DNA of 5,434 bases from an uncultured Saprospiraceae bacterium (lineage in GTDB: Bacteria; Bacteroidota; Bacteroidia; Chitinophagales; Saprospiraceae), in contig CALHBW010000398.1 in NCBI GenBank assembly GCA_937930625.1, positions 1 to 5,434 on the forward strand. Direction: 5' to 3'. The translations under genes and the position numbers were made by a program. The notes under the pieces were generated by a model. The model was not told where the DNA came from. It worked only from the letters and a program-made list of their open reading frames with translations, and did no database searches. Numbering within the stretch: position 1 is the first letter of the stretch; each line of letters begins with the position of its first letter. This document shows, one piece after another, positions 5,433 through 5,434 of the stretch.

Positions 5433-5434
5433 TT

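Overview
The window looks like chromosomal DNA from a Bacteroidota bacterium, most likely near the Saprospiria/Lewinella group. No 16S or other phylogenetic marker is present, so this rests on style. Supporting signs are a very long secreted cysteine/aspartate-rich mosaic protein of a type common in that group, a DUF4369-TlpA-type thioredoxin protein, TAnnTTTG -7 promoter motifs with little Shine-Dalgarno signal, and AT-rich intergenic heptamer repeats.

Layout. Positions 48-3029 (+) encode a 993-residue exported multidomain protein. In order it carries a signal peptide, a discoidin (F5/8 C)-like N-terminal module, a calcium-loop/cysteine module, a single-heme c-type cytochrome-like module with CTGCH, thrombospondin-type-3-like loops, two tandem copies of an unrecognised ~115-120 residue beta-rich module, a conserved Bacteroidota C-terminal surface module, and a dockerin-like pair at the very end. 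Positions 3033-3183 hold a composite intergenic repeat: 7-bp tandem arrays in opposite orientation surround a perfect 14-bp inverted repeat with GCGGATT-like units inside. The right edge of this repeat appears to supply the -33 element of the promoter for the next gene. Positions 3200-4171 (+) encode a 323-residue exported protein of unknown function, possibly from a leaderless mRNA. A strong bidirectional hairpin terminator (4182-4219) separates it from a convergent gene on the minus strand (5323-4247), which encodes a 358-residue TlpA/ResA-like thiol-disulfide protein with a probable lipoprotein signal and a WCKPC active site. Its promoter is readable at 5340-5370. The window ends in an AT-rich intergenic stretch with a 16-bp tandem duplication.

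How the genes relate. Nothing shows a dedicated operon. All three products are predicted to be exported and to work in the periplasm or at the cell surface. The thioredoxin-like protein could plausibly serve periplasmic disulfide or apocytochrome chemistry, and the first gene product is both cysteine-rich and potentially haem-binding, but a functional link is only inference. I see no CRISPR array, tRNA, rRNA, transposase or phage gene. The most unusual elements are the cytochrome module buried in an adhesin-like mosaic protein and the nested palindromic repeat that doubles as promoter DNA.
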